Virus record (IMG/VR): IMGVR_UViG_3300023219_000062
Coordinates: 1 to 21,700 of that record
Direction: 5' to 3' (one strand)
From: a virus
DNA: 21,700 nucleotides
The notes below the pieces were generated by a model. It was not told the origin of the DNA. It did not search any database and was given only the letters and a program-made list of their open reading frames with translations. The position numbers were made by a program, and so were the translations under genes. Shown here piece by piece: positions 13,325 to 20,807 of the stretch (position 1 is its first letter; each line of letters starts with the position of its first letter).

Positions 13325-14492
13325 TCCAGACTGGAGCGGCTTATTAAACGCTCAAGCTAGACAAGGCCAAGTTTTAGGTCAAGCAGGTCAGCAGATTGGC
13401 GGAATGATAGCCCAAAAAAGACAAGCCAATAAAATGCAAGAGGTTTTCGCTCAAGGCAAAGAGGCTTTCTCATCTGGCGACTTGTCTAAAATTGAAGATT
13501 TTTCAATTCAAAACCCAGAAATGGCTAATCAATTTAGACAGAATATGCAGTTTGCAGATGAGCAGTCAGAAGCCCAGGCAACAAAGGGGATGATTGATAT
13601 CATATCAGGTGCAGACCCTTTGCAAGTATTGACTGATAGAGTTACATTCATCGAATCAAGAGGGGGCAATCCCACTGATACGCTAAAAGAAATTGAAGAT
13701 TATCAGAAAAATCCGAAAGGCTACCAGGACAAGATGCGTAATTTATTGGCCGTTACAAATCCACAGGCGTCTAGAGAGCTTCGTGAATTAGCAGGCAAAG
13801 ATACACCAACCATTACAAGCCCTGCATCAGTAAAAGAAACTGAATGGTTTATGAAGCAATCACCAGAAGTCCAAAAGAAACACATTGAACTTAAGCGCAA
13901 AACAAACCCTACAATGGCGCAGCAGTTAGAGCAAAAACAAGCAGAGTCGGACATAAAAGTTGGCGAAGAAGGTAAAAAGGTAGCATCAAAAGGAAAAGCT
14001 CAACGAACGCAAGGATATATTGATTCAGGAATAGAGGCGGCTGATTCCCTAGGTAACATAGCAAGAGTTAGTGAGCTACTTAATAGCGTTGAAACAGGCG
14101 GCTTTGATAATGCCGCATTAAGAGCTAAGCAAATGTTTGGTATTGAGTCTGGTGATGAGGCTGAATTATCCGCCGGACTTGGCAAGGCGATATTGTCACA
14201 GCTTAAGCCTATTTTTGGTGCGGCATTTACAGCGGCAGAAGGTGAGAGACTAGAAAGAATAGAAGCTAGTTTCGGTAAATCTACAGCAGGCAATAAACGA
14301 TTAGTTGAAGAAGTTAAAAAGATAACTGAACGAGCCGCAAGGCGTGGCTTATCCGCTGCTAAATCTGCGGGTGATGACTTCACCGTTCAAGAAATAGAGA
14401 ATATATTAGAAGGATTAAAAGGCGGAACCGCACCAACCACCAACAAATCCAAAGCAGCACCACAAACTGTTAGCTGGGGAGATTTGAAATAA
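13311..14492 (+). CDS. DNA ejection protein, gp20-like
   Basis: 393 residues, second of three ejection-type genes (P22 gp20 is 471). ATG 13311 has AAGGTG upstream and lies within the end of the previous gene. The protein is mostly helical and Gln/Lys rich. Its N-terminus (NPDWSGLLNAQARQGQVLGQ) and the helical stretches at 200-330 (KGKAQRTQGYIDSG..., AELSAGLGKAILSQLKP) are typical of phage DNA transfer proteins. P22 gp20 enters the host with gp7 and gp16 to make a path for DNA across the envelope. No enzyme motif is seen. The call depends on order, size and composition. Confidence 0.72.
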   Translation: MQGYNPDWSGLLNAQARQGQVLGQAGQQIGGMIAQKRQANKMQEVFAQGKEAFSSGDLSKIEDFSIQNPEMANQFRQNMQFADEQSEAQATKGMIDIISGADPLQVLTDRVTFIESRGGNPTDTLKEIEDYQKNPKGYQDKMRNLLAVTNPQASRELRELAGKDTPTITSPASVKETEWFMKQSPEVQKKHIELKRKTNPTMAQQLEQKQAESDIKVGEEGKKVASKGKAQRTQGYIDSGIEAADSLGNIARVSELLNSVETGGFDNAALRAKQMFGIESGDEAELSAGLGKAILSQLKPIFGAAFTAAEGERLERIEASFGKSTAGNKRLVEEVKKITERAARRGLSAAKSAGDDFTVQEIENILEGLKGGTAPTTNKSKAAPQTVSWGDLK

Positions 14493-16468
14493 TGAATGTA
14501 ACATTACCCAATGGCGTAGTAATGGAAGGCGTCCCAGATGGGACATCAAAAGACATGGTTATGCAGAAAGCTATCTTGAATGGATTGGCTCAAGAATCAG
14601 ACTTTTCATCTGCTCAGCCCGCACAAGAACAAGCTGTTGCGCCTGATGTTGTCACTACAACTGAACCAGAAGAACAAGGTTTTCTATCTAAGGCTAGTGA
14701 TTTTATAACAGGAGCAGATAGAAGCACCCCAGAGATGGAATCAATGGGTGAGATTGGCAATGCACCTGAATTAAATGAAATGTCTTGGTCATCGTTTAAA
14801 ACGGCTTTAGGCTTACTTGCTACTGGAGATGAAACGAAAGCTAAAAGCGTAATACAATCAAATATTCCAGAAGCTAAATTCACAGAAGACTCGGCAGGTA
14901 ACGTAATTGTTAATCTTCCATCTGGTCAGTATGCATTAAACAAACCTGGTGTTAGTGGTCAAGATATTATAAAAGGTGTATTTGATATGCTTGCATTTAC
15001 TCCGGCAGGCAGAGGCGCAACCGTTGCTAATGTAGCAGGAAGAAGCGCAGCAACAGAAGCAGCTTTACAAGGTGCTACTCAACAAGTTGGTGGTGGTGAC
15101 GTTGACATTAAAGACATCGCTTTCGCTGGTGCACTTGGTGGTGCTGGCAAAGGTTTGGAAAATGTTATTGGTACAGGATATCGAGCTTTGAAAGGCAATG
15201 TACCAGATGAAGCGGCTGGTATAATTAGAGAAGGTGCTGATGCCGGCATTCCAGTAATGACATCTGATGTTATTGAACCAACTACATTCGCGGGTAAAAT
15301 GGCACGTTCAACGGGTGAGAAAATACCGCTAGTTGGTACGGGCGCAGCAAGAGCAGAGCAGCAAGCGGCAAGGCAAGAGGCTGTGTCTCAGTTTGTAGAT
15401 AAGTATCAAGCACCATCGTACAAAGAGATAGTAGACAGCCTTAAGAATAAATCAAAAGGCGTTAAGAGTGCAGCTGGTAGCATACTCAATAAAACGGGTG
15501 TTAAGTTAGATGAGTTGGGAGATATTCCAACAGTTAAAACCAGTGAAGCTATCGACAGTGCAATTACGGAATTATCAAAGACCAATGTAAGGCTTGATGA
15601 ATCAGCAGCTGCAGAACTAACCGAGCTTAAAAACTTAATGGATATGCCTCAAACATTTTCTAGCCTTAAAGAAAATAGAACAATTGCAAGAGATGTTCTT
15701 GATTCATTCGGAAAAGGCGATCGCTCTCAGTTACCAACAAGGTCTAAATCTTTAATCCAGAAAGCAGTTGTTGGAATGGGTAAGGATATGGACGAATTCG
15801 CTAAATCCAACTTAACGCCAAAAGAATACGGAAGCTGGAAAAAGGCTAATCAAATCTATGCGGGTGAAGCAATTAAGCTTAAGAAATCTAAGATTAAAAA
15901 TATTTTAGATAAAGGTGATGTTACGCCTGAAAATGTTGAGTCTATGTTATTCAGCAAAAAGCCAAGTGAGGTTAAATCTCTTTATGATTCACTGACCACA
16001 AAGGGAAAAGATAATGCTAGGTCTGCATTAATATATAAAGCATTTGATAATTCATCAAAACGAGCTGGTGGAGTTACACCTAATTCTTTTGCATCTGAAT
16101 TAAATAAGATAGCTAAAAACACAGGCGTTTTCTTTAAGGGGGAGCAGAAGAAGCAATTAGAAGGATTTAAGCGCCTAATTGAATCAACTAGACGAGCACA
16201 GGATGCAGCAGTTGAAACGCCAACAGGTCAACAAGTCTTAGGTGCTGGCGCTGGTTACGCTGCATTTACAGACTTAGGCGCAACATTAGGATTAGGAGGG
16301 ACAGCAGGAGGATTAGCGCGCCTGTATGAATCTGCGCCTGTTCGTAACGCTTTACTAAGACTCGGTTCTGTTCCAAAAGGTTCAGACCGTTATCAGCAAG
16401 CTCTTTCCGAAGCTCAAGCCGTGATGACTGCCGCTGGTCAATCAATAAGACGCGAAGAAGAGGAGTAA
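14492..16468 (+). CDS. DNA ejection protein, gp16-like
   Basis: 658 residues (609 in P22 gp16), starting in a TAATG overlap with the gp20-like gene; a GGGGAG lies ten bases upstream. The N-terminus (VTLPNGVVMEGVPDGTSKDM) is an opening common to large phage injection proteins. Residues 185-245 and the last 70 or so residues are Gly/Ala-rich helices (AGALGGAGKGLENVIGTG; GAGAGYAAFTDLGATLGLGG), compatible with membrane insertion. The middle is charged helix. P22 gp16 is needed for DNA transfer into the cytoplasm and inserts in membranes. No lytic transglycosylase motif is visible. Confidence 0.75.
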   Translation: MNVTLPNGVVMEGVPDGTSKDMVMQKAILNGLAQESDFSSAQPAQEQAVAPDVVTTTEPEEQGFLSKASDFITGADRSTPEMESMGEIGNAPELNEMSWSSFKTALGLLATGDETKAKSVIQSNIPEAKFTEDSAGNVIVNLPSGQYALNKPGVSGQDIIKGVFDMLAFTPAGRGATVANVAGRSAATEAALQGATQQVGGGDVDIKDIAFAGALGGAGKGLENVIGTGYRALKGNVPDEAAGIIREGADAGIPVMTSDVIEPTTFAGKMARSTGEKIPLVGTGAARAEQQAARQEAVSQFVDKYQAPSYKEIVDSLKNKSKGVKSAAGSILNKTGVKLDELGDIPTVKTSEAIDSAITELSKTNVRLDESAAAELTELKNLMDMPQTFSSLKENRTIARDVLDSFGKGDRSQLPTRSKSLIQKAVVGMGKDMDEFAKSNLTPKEYGSWKKANQIYAGEAIKLKKSKIKNILDKGDVTPENVESMLFSKKPSEVKSLYDSLTTKGKDNARSALIYKAFDNSSKRAGGVTPNSFASELNKIAKNTGVFFKGEQKKQLEGFKRLIESTRRAQDAAVETPTGQQVLGAGAGYAAFTDLGATLGLGGTAGGLARLYESAPVRNALLRLGSVPKGSDRYQQALSEAQAVMTAAGQSIRREEEE

Positions 16469-16499
16469 ATATTGCACCAATTAAAATGTAAGTTAGCAT
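16266..16499 (-). other. Antisense ORF with a cassette-type start site (possible gene remnant)
   Basis: A 77-codon leftward frame starts at 16499 in the gp16/tailspike gap with leader AATAAGGATTAATTATG, identical over 17 bases to the leader of the 65-residue cassette gene at 7727. The first ten or so codons (MLTYILIGAIF) lie outside gp16; the rest is antisense to the gp16-like gene, so its hydrophobic tail may be a reading artefact. I treat it as a probable remnant of a lost leftward gene, or a small membrane protein. Confidence 0.25.
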
Positions 16500-16568
16500 A
16501 ATTAATCCTTATTATTGAAAGTATAAATTGTAACATAAAATCAAAATCAAAACTAAAAGGTATGCAAA

Positions 16569-18683
16569 ATGACAACTAGAACTATTTTCCCTTTCGACTA
16601 TATAGCCGATCCCGACAAAGGACGCCCACTATTTCAGGCAAAACTTTACTTTGGTGAGGCTGATAAGAACCCGAAGCAATTTCCACGACAAGCTTTTGCT
16701 ATTCAAGAGGATGGTACGGAAATACCATTACCCTCATCAATAAATACGCCTGCAATATTTACGGGTAGTGGGGGCGTTCCTGAATATAATGGGTTGCCGG
16801 TTAGAATTGCAATTGATGGAAATTATTCTTTTTTAGTTGAAGATAGGTTAGGCGTACAAAAATACTTTGTAGAGGATGCATTGCAAGGTGATCCAGTTCT
16901 GCAATCAATAGCAAGGTCTCTTAATATACTTGATAGTGATATTATTTACGATACAGACCTATTAACCCCAATTCCTAGATATATTTACTCTGCTTCACAG
17001 CAAGTAACATATGAAGTTCCCGATGCTGCACTTGGTGAGATGATTATTAGTGTTGTTGGCGCGGTACTAACAACTAACATGGGCGTATATTATTTATTAA
17101 ACCCATTACCTGTAAGCACTAGCACTACACTAGAAAAATTTGGCGGCATTGCTGATGCATATAATTCAGATGGAACATTAAACGGCAGTAGAACGGATAA
17201 CACTCCCGCACTTCTAAGACTAATAGAAGAAGTGTCAACAATACAAAAATCCATAACCTATGGGGATATAAAATCAGCAGGTAAGATACTATTAAATCCT
17301 GGCGGTTATTATTTCTCTGAGCCTATATCGCTGAAAGTGCAATTGATTATAGAGGGTTCTACTTCTGGTTTATTTGGCGGCTGGGCTTCATCTCTTGTAT
17401 TCGATGGCGACCAAGGGACTTTAGGTGGTTGTGCAGGTGTGACATTCCATAGAGCAGATACAGACTCGACAACTGATTCACAAGTAGCGTCTACTTTTGG
17501 CGGGGATGGCTCAATCCTTAGAAATCTCCGTATTGTTGCGATTAATAATGTTCCAGAAGTAACAGATGAGATTGACCAAAGAAACCAAGGAGTTTGGTAC
17601 CGGGCAAGGGCCGTGCTAGATAACGTCATTATAGAGAATTTTGGTTCGCATGGATTCATGGTGCAAGCGGTTCAAGCATCCGGTGAAGGTGCTCATGGTA
17701 ATGCTAATTTATGGGAAGCAAACACGGTATTTTCTGTTTCTTGTGGATATCACGGTGCGTATATTATTGGCGGCGATTCTAACGCTGGTTCATCGTATAA
17801 ATTCAATGCAATTGCATGTAACGGTAATGGCATAAAAGATTCATCATTTCTAGGTAATACACATACAGCCTCACATATAAGCCTTTGCTATCGTGATGAG
17901 CATTACAGCACACACTTAGGAAACACTTGGTGGTGTCAAAATCCAGCATTAGCTAATGCAACAGAGCCCGGCACTGATGATGAAGTGTGGTTTGATAACG
18001 GTGCGTCACTTCCAAGTAAGCCTTGGTCTGGTTCGGATACATATGAGCTAGCAGGAGCTGTTACCACTACAAATGCAAATTCAAACTGTGTTTTTATTGG
18101 GTTATATACAGAGGTTGGCAATCAAGGTCCAGTATATTTATTACAAAGAGATGCATTGATTGGCGGTCTAGTATCTGTTGGTTTTTCACCACAAACAATA
18201 CTTGCTGACAATCATATCGTATCAAGAGGACGCTCAGTAGCTCCGAAGTTTCGCAGTGAGGGCCTAGACGATGGCGAGCAGAGAATAGAATTTTTAAGCA
18301 GAAATGGAATACTGGCGCAATACAAAGGGCCAGATTCTTTAATATCAAACAACCCTAGGTTAGCTATAGGAAACACTGCAACAGGCGATACAACTTTAAT
18401 TGGATTTGGTCATGCAGATTATCCAAGTGTTGGTCTGTGTTTAACTAATGCCCCTACCAGTGTCGATGGATTAGCTAAGGGGGATTGGTCATGTGAAAGT
18501 GGTGTTATGTTAGGAACGAGAGAGCTTTCATTGCGAAGAGGGGCTATATTAACCGGTCAATTCTACAAAAGAGGAAGTATAATATTCCAAACACCTAACG
18601 CACTGGCGCAGTCAAGCTATTTGCAGTGCATTACAGCAGGCTTAGGAAATTCAACAGCGGTTTTTGAATCGCACGTATTATAA
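16569..18683 (+). CDS. Tailspike protein, P22 gp9-type head-binding domain
   Basis: 704 residues. Residues 1-105 match the P22 tailspike head-binding domain: FQAKLYFGEADKNPKQFPRQ (P22 GKIYIGQIDTDPVNPANQ), a G-x-P-x-YNG-x-PV-x-I motif (YNGLPVRIAIDGNYSF), then an Asp-rich neck. The next 90 residues form a linker. From about 185 (FGGIADAYNSDGTLNGSRTDNTPAL) the right-handed beta-helix pattern begins, with repeated Asn/Gly/Val strands through about 560. The C-terminal 130 residues are beta-rich. Such spikes bind and usually cleave surface polysaccharide; the substrate is unknown. It has an AAAAGG site before ATG 16569. It lies after gp16, as in P22. Confidence 0.88.
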   Translation: MTTRTIFPFDYIADPDKGRPLFQAKLYFGEADKNPKQFPRQAFAIQEDGTEIPLPSSINTPAIFTGSGGVPEYNGLPVRIAIDGNYSFLVEDRLGVQKYFVEDALQGDPVLQSIARSLNILDSDIIYDTDLLTPIPRYIYSASQQVTYEVPDAALGEMIISVVGAVLTTNMGVYYLLNPLPVSTSTTLEKFGGIADAYNSDGTLNGSRTDNTPALLRLIEEVSTIQKSITYGDIKSAGKILLNPGGYYFSEPISLKVQLIIEGSTSGLFGGWASSLVFDGDQGTLGGCAGVTFHRADTDSTTDSQVASTFGGDGSILRNLRIVAINNVPEVTDEIDQRNQGVWYRARAVLDNVIIENFGSHGFMVQAVQASGEGAHGNANLWEANTVFSVSCGYHGAYIIGGDSNAGSSYKFNAIACNGNGIKDSSFLGNTHTASHISLCYRDEHYSTHLGNTWWCQNPALANATEPGTDDEVWFDNGASLPSKPWSGSDTYELAGAVTTTNANSNCVFIGLYTEVGNQGPVYLLQRDALIGGLVSVGFSPQTILADNHIVSRGRSVAPKFRSEGLDDGEQRIEFLSRNGILAQYKGPDSLISNNPRLAIGNTATGDTTLIGFGHADYPSVGLCLTNAPTSVDGLAKGDWSCESGVMLGTRELSLRRGAILTGQFYKRGSIIFQTPNALAQSSYLQCITAGLGNSTAVFESHVL

Positions 18684-18699
18684 TTTAAAGGGGTATAAG

Positions 18700-18999
18700 A
18701 TGGGAATCAAAGCAAGAGTAATGACTAAGTTTGGCGAGAAGCGCGATTGTTATGTGCGCATAAATAACGTCGATGATGTACAAAACAACAAAGATGGGAC
18801 AACAGTGAAGCCACGGCTTAGAGCTTACTTAGATAGCTTTGAAAATGGTAAACCTTATGTATGGGATTCCGTTGAAGCTGATTTAAAACTAGAATTTATT
18901 GTTGATATTTCTAAACCGTTATGGGATCAGATTTACGAGGAATTAATAAAAGATGAAGCATTTAAAAGTGCGTTAGAAATTATTGATACAAACGCATAA
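18700..18999 (+). CDS. Hypothetical protein following tailspike (99 residues)
   Basis: The start is ATG 18700 after a strong AAAGGGG (18687-18693); an upstream in-frame TTG inside the tailspike gene is unlikely. Residues 1-70 are beta-rich (GEKRDCYVRINNVDDV..., RAYLDSFENGKPYVWDSVEADLKLEFI) and the C-terminus is a helix (WDQIYEELIKDEAFKSALEI). The fold resembles small proteins found beside fibre or head genes in podophages, but I cannot name the family. It is the last gene before the strong terminator at 19005. Confidence 0.7.
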   Translation: MGIKARVMTKFGEKRDCYVRINNVDDVQNNKDGTTVKPRLRAYLDSFENGKPYVWDSVEADLKLEFIVDISKPLWDQIYEELIKDEAFKSALEIIDTNA

Positions 19000-19004
19000 T
19001 TAAT

Positions 19005-19036
19005 AAGCCACTCTTACGGGTGGCTTTCTTTTTATT
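19005..19036 (+). terminator. Strong terminator ending the late operon
   Basis: AAGCCACTC (19005-19013) pairs with GGGTGGCTT (19018-19026) around TTAC, with one wobble, followed by TCTTTTTATT. It sits between convergent operons. The minus side has only a weak T tract (TATTAATT), so it mainly serves the rightward genes. Confidence 0.85.
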
Positions 19037-19041
19037 GATAG

Positions 19042-19398
19042 CTAAAGAATGGTCACGGTAACATCTACGCGACCGCCTTTTACTTTCTCGCCCTTGGTAA
19101 CTGTAAGCTTTTGCACTTGCTCATCATCAACCCAAAATTCCGCATGGCTCATCGCGTCAAACAAAGCCTTGTTAAAATTATCTACATCATACTTTCTAAG
19201 TGTTGGCGGGTTAAGCACTAAAGTAACGCTAACTTTTGAATCTATCAGCTCTCCTTGCAATCCAAGCTCCTTTAAGCACTCTATGGCTTCGATTCTATAC
19301 TCGCGACCACGTTTGCTTAATATAAATCTATTCCTTACTGCGCGCCAACATGAACCAACAGAAGGAGGCCACGGCATTTCAAATTTGTAATCACTCAT
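19042..19398 (-). CDS. rusA: RusA-like Holliday junction resolvase
   Basis: 118 residues, against 120 for E. coli RusA. The N-terminus has the PWPPSVGSCWR motif (residues 9-19). The catalytic region KYDVDNFNKALFDAM...FWVDDEQV supplies Asp71, Asp73, Lys77 and Asp92, which correspond to RusA Asp70, Asp72, Lys76 and Asp91. RusA cuts four-way DNA junctions by a metal-dependent reaction and is common in the nin regions of lambdoid phages, where it resolves branched DNA before packaging. GGAG lies before ATG 19398, and it overlaps the upstream nuclease gene by eight bases. It is the last gene of the leftward operon. Confidence 0.93.
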   Translation of the reverse strand: MSDYKFEMPWPPSVGSCWRAVRNRFILSKRGREYRIEAIECLKELGLQGELIDSKVSVTLVLNPPTLRKYDVDNFNKALFDAMSHAEFWVDDEQVQKLTVTKGEKVKGGRVDVTVTIL

Positions 19399-19681
19399 AT
19401 TCCAACTCCATCAACGTTTGCGCTAATAATTCTTGCTCTGTTTTATGTGTAGCCTCAAATGCTTTTCGACCGCTATGAACTGCAACACCATGACCGCCGC
19501 CGCGATGATGCAAGTAACACAGGCCTATCACGCTATGATTATCTGACTTCTTACCCATCGTACCATTACCACAATGATGAGCCTCACAAGGCACGTCATA
19601 CACGTCTAAGCCATCGTTTCGACATGCAATACAACCTAGCCTAATAACTCTGTTTATATGGTCTCTATCTGCTTTAATCAT
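19391..19681 (-). CDS. HNH nuclease, Ref-like (RecA-dependent nuclease family)
   Basis: 96 residues with the pattern LGCIACRNDG (Cys17, Cys20), EAHHCGNGTMG (His35, His36), HSVIGLCYLHHRGGGHGVAVH (Cys55, His58, His59, His64, His69) and a GRKAFEATH...ELL ending. This is the arrangement of phage P1 Ref and related recombination nucleases that bind zinc and need RecA. It is shorter than P1 Ref (186), lacking the N-terminal extension, as do many phage members. ATG overlaps the upstream stop (ATGA), with TTGGAG eight bases upstream. With RusA it points to a recombination module. RecA dependence is inferred from family only. Confidence 0.83.
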   Translation of the reverse strand: MIKADRDHINRVIRLGCIACRNDGLDVYDVPCEAHHCGNGTMGKKSDNHSVIGLCYLHHRGGGHGVAVHSGRKAFEATHKTEQELLAQTLMELEYE

Positions 19682-20103
19682 TGTTTATACTCCAATATCA
19701 CACCCTGTTCATGCCAGAAATTAATCATATTATCTCGATAAATCGTATGCTCTTTGCTAGTGAATAAACTTGTTACCGGTATAAACTCCATCATGTTTAA
19801 TTGTTGCTGCTCTGACCGGTTGTAAAACTTTAATTGCTCGAGTAGCCAATGAGCTTTTATTCCATTATCACCAGCTAACAATATCGGCAAACCTAAATCA
19901 CGCTTCATTCGATGACCGGTTGTTTTAATATCTTCACCGGTATAATCAGCAATAATTTTATAGAAAACATGTTGCACAGCATTAGCCGGCAATGACCGCT
20001 TTTTAACATCATCAGTAACCGTTATCTTCAATGGCCAAACATTTACCTTAGCTATAAATGCTTGGGCCATGTTCATATTTTCGGCTACCGTTTCACGTTT
20101 CAA
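19678..20103 (-). CDS. NinB-like recombination-associated protein (tentative)
   Basis: 141 residues starting at TTG 20103, whose TTGA overlaps the upstream stop TGA; no other start has a ribosome site. The segment WPLKITVTDDVKKRSLPANAVQHVFYKIIAD parallels the NinB (lambda Orf) pattern IVVTIQERNRSLDQNRKLWACLGDV, and its place beside RusA fits the nin region. Later parts (VTSLFTSKEHTIYRDNMINFW) differ from NinB, so a different phage family of similar role is possible. Lambda NinB binds single-stranded DNA and helps recombination. The gene also contains four ACCGGT sites within 167 bases. Confidence 0.6.
   Translation of the reverse strand: MKRETVAENMNMAQAFIAKVNVWPLKITVTDDVKKRSLPANAVQHVFYKIIADYTGEDIKTTGHRMKRDLGLPILLAGDNGIKAHWLLEQLKFYNRSEQQQLNMMEFIPVTSLFTSKEHTIYRDNMINFWHEQGVILEYKQ
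19775..19941. repeat. Cluster of four ACCGGT palindromes (candidate iterons or operators)
   Basis: ACCGGT occurs at 19775, 19815, 19915 and 19936. Two lie in identical TGACCGGTTGT (19813-19823 and 19913-19923, exactly 100 apart) and two in ACCGGTATAA. They fall in different codon phases of the overlapping gene, so protein sequence does not explain them. I noticed only one other ACCGGT elsewhere (18552). A role in replication or regulation is a guess. Confidence 0.4.
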
Positions 20104-20249
20104 AATTTAAGCCTATCTAGTGCGCACTTGCTCATAATTACCGTTTTAAAATGCTTTTCTCGATTCTGCATTCTTACCGCATAACCTACCTGCTTTTTCC
20201 ATCGATGTTTATTAGTTAAATTCCGCTTAGTTTGTATTTTACTGCTCAT
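20100..20249 (-). CDS. Small basic hypothetical protein (49 residues)
   Basis: ATG 20249 follows GGGGT at eight bases and the frame runs to TGA at 20100-20102, which overlaps the TTG start of the next gene. The product is strongly basic (KIQTKRNLTNKHRWKKQVGY... KCALDRLKF) with a probable central helix, which would suit nucleic-acid contact. I do not recognise a Nin family. The coupled layout supports a real gene. Confidence 0.6.
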   Translation of the reverse strand: MSSKIQTKRNLTNKHRWKKQVGYAVRMQNREKHFKTVIMSKCALDRLKF

Positions 20250-20253
20250 TGCA

Positions 20254-20607
20254 TTACCCCATCATTTGACGATAAAAACTCTGATACTTATTGCGCTCAT
20301 CGATAAATATAAAGCCCTTTTGTAGCTCGCCTACTTGCTCCTTGTAAGCCTTATTCACACCTTGCTCAAAGTTATCCCTAACAGGATGCCCAAATGCAAA
20401 TCTATTGAATGCATAATATGACATATCAGTTTGTGTAACTGTCATCGCATCTCTTACATGGTCGGGTAAGTCTTGTTTAAACCGTTCGTTATTAGCTGAC
20501 TGCCAGTTTTGCTCTCTAACTAGCGGCGCTTTCTTTTCGATTACAGGAGCTTCATGGTCGCTACTCATGAAGTCGTACATTGACCCGCTTTCTTCTGGTT
20601 TAATCAT
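20254..20607 (-). CDS. Hypothetical protein (117 residues), replication operon
   Basis: ATG 20607 overlaps the upstream stop (ATGA). The N-terminal 35 residues are acidic and probably disordered (KPEESGSMYDFMSSDHEAP). The rest is helical and aromatic-rich (SYYAFNRFAFGHPV..., YQSFYRQMMG). No known motif or membrane span. Position between the helicase loader and recombination genes suggests a replication accessory, but this is inference only. Confidence 0.65.
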   Translation of the reverse strand: MIKPEESGSMYDFMSSDHEAPVIEKKAPLVREQNWQSANNERFKQDLPDHVRDAMTVTQTDMSYYAFNRFAFGHPVRDNFEQGVNKAYKEQVGELQKGFIFIDERNKYQSFYRQMMG

Positions 20608-20807
20608 AATTCATCCTGGCTAAGCTTAATCTTGTTTAGCTCTTGAATTGTGTACCCACCGTATAAATTCCAATCCTTAGATATATAATTACCTACTGAA
20701 TTGGGATCTGATTTTCCATCAAACGACCATCCCAATGGTGAGTTAAATTCGCCTACTTTAGTAATTAATAACTTTGGAATATTTGGCCTTGGTTCTTTAT
20801 AAGTCAT
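20604..20807 (-). CDS. Hypothetical protein (67 residues), replication operon
   Basis: Start chosen at ATG 20807, which overlaps the helicase-loader stop as TGATG and lies seven bases after AGGGGA. A GTG one codon earlier is possible. The product has a Pro-rich start (YKEPRPNIPKLLI) and an aromatic Gly/Asn middle (GWSFDGKSDPNSVGNYISKDWNLYGGYTI). Family not recognised. It is coupled on both sides. Confidence 0.6.
   Translation of the reverse strand: MTYKEPRPNIPKLLITKVGEFNSPLGWSFDGKSDPNSVGNYISKDWNLYGGYTIQELNKIKLSQDEL

Noticed and set aside
14000-14383. 127-codon minus-strand frame under the gp20-like gene
   Set aside because: Ser/Ala/Leu-rich shadow of a helical sense gene with no start signal.
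16511-16545. Rightward promoter before the tailspike (TTGAAA then TAAAAT)
   Set aside because: The spacer is only 15 bases and AT-rich sequence gives many such matches, so I do not list it as a feature.
17309-17659. 116-codon minus-strand frame in the tailspike gene
   Set aside because: Shadow frame inside a well-supported beta-helix protein.
19049-19390. 113-codon plus-strand frame over RusA
   Set aside because: RusA on the minus strand has all catalytic residues and a good start; the plus frame is Ser/Leu/Thr-rich antisense.
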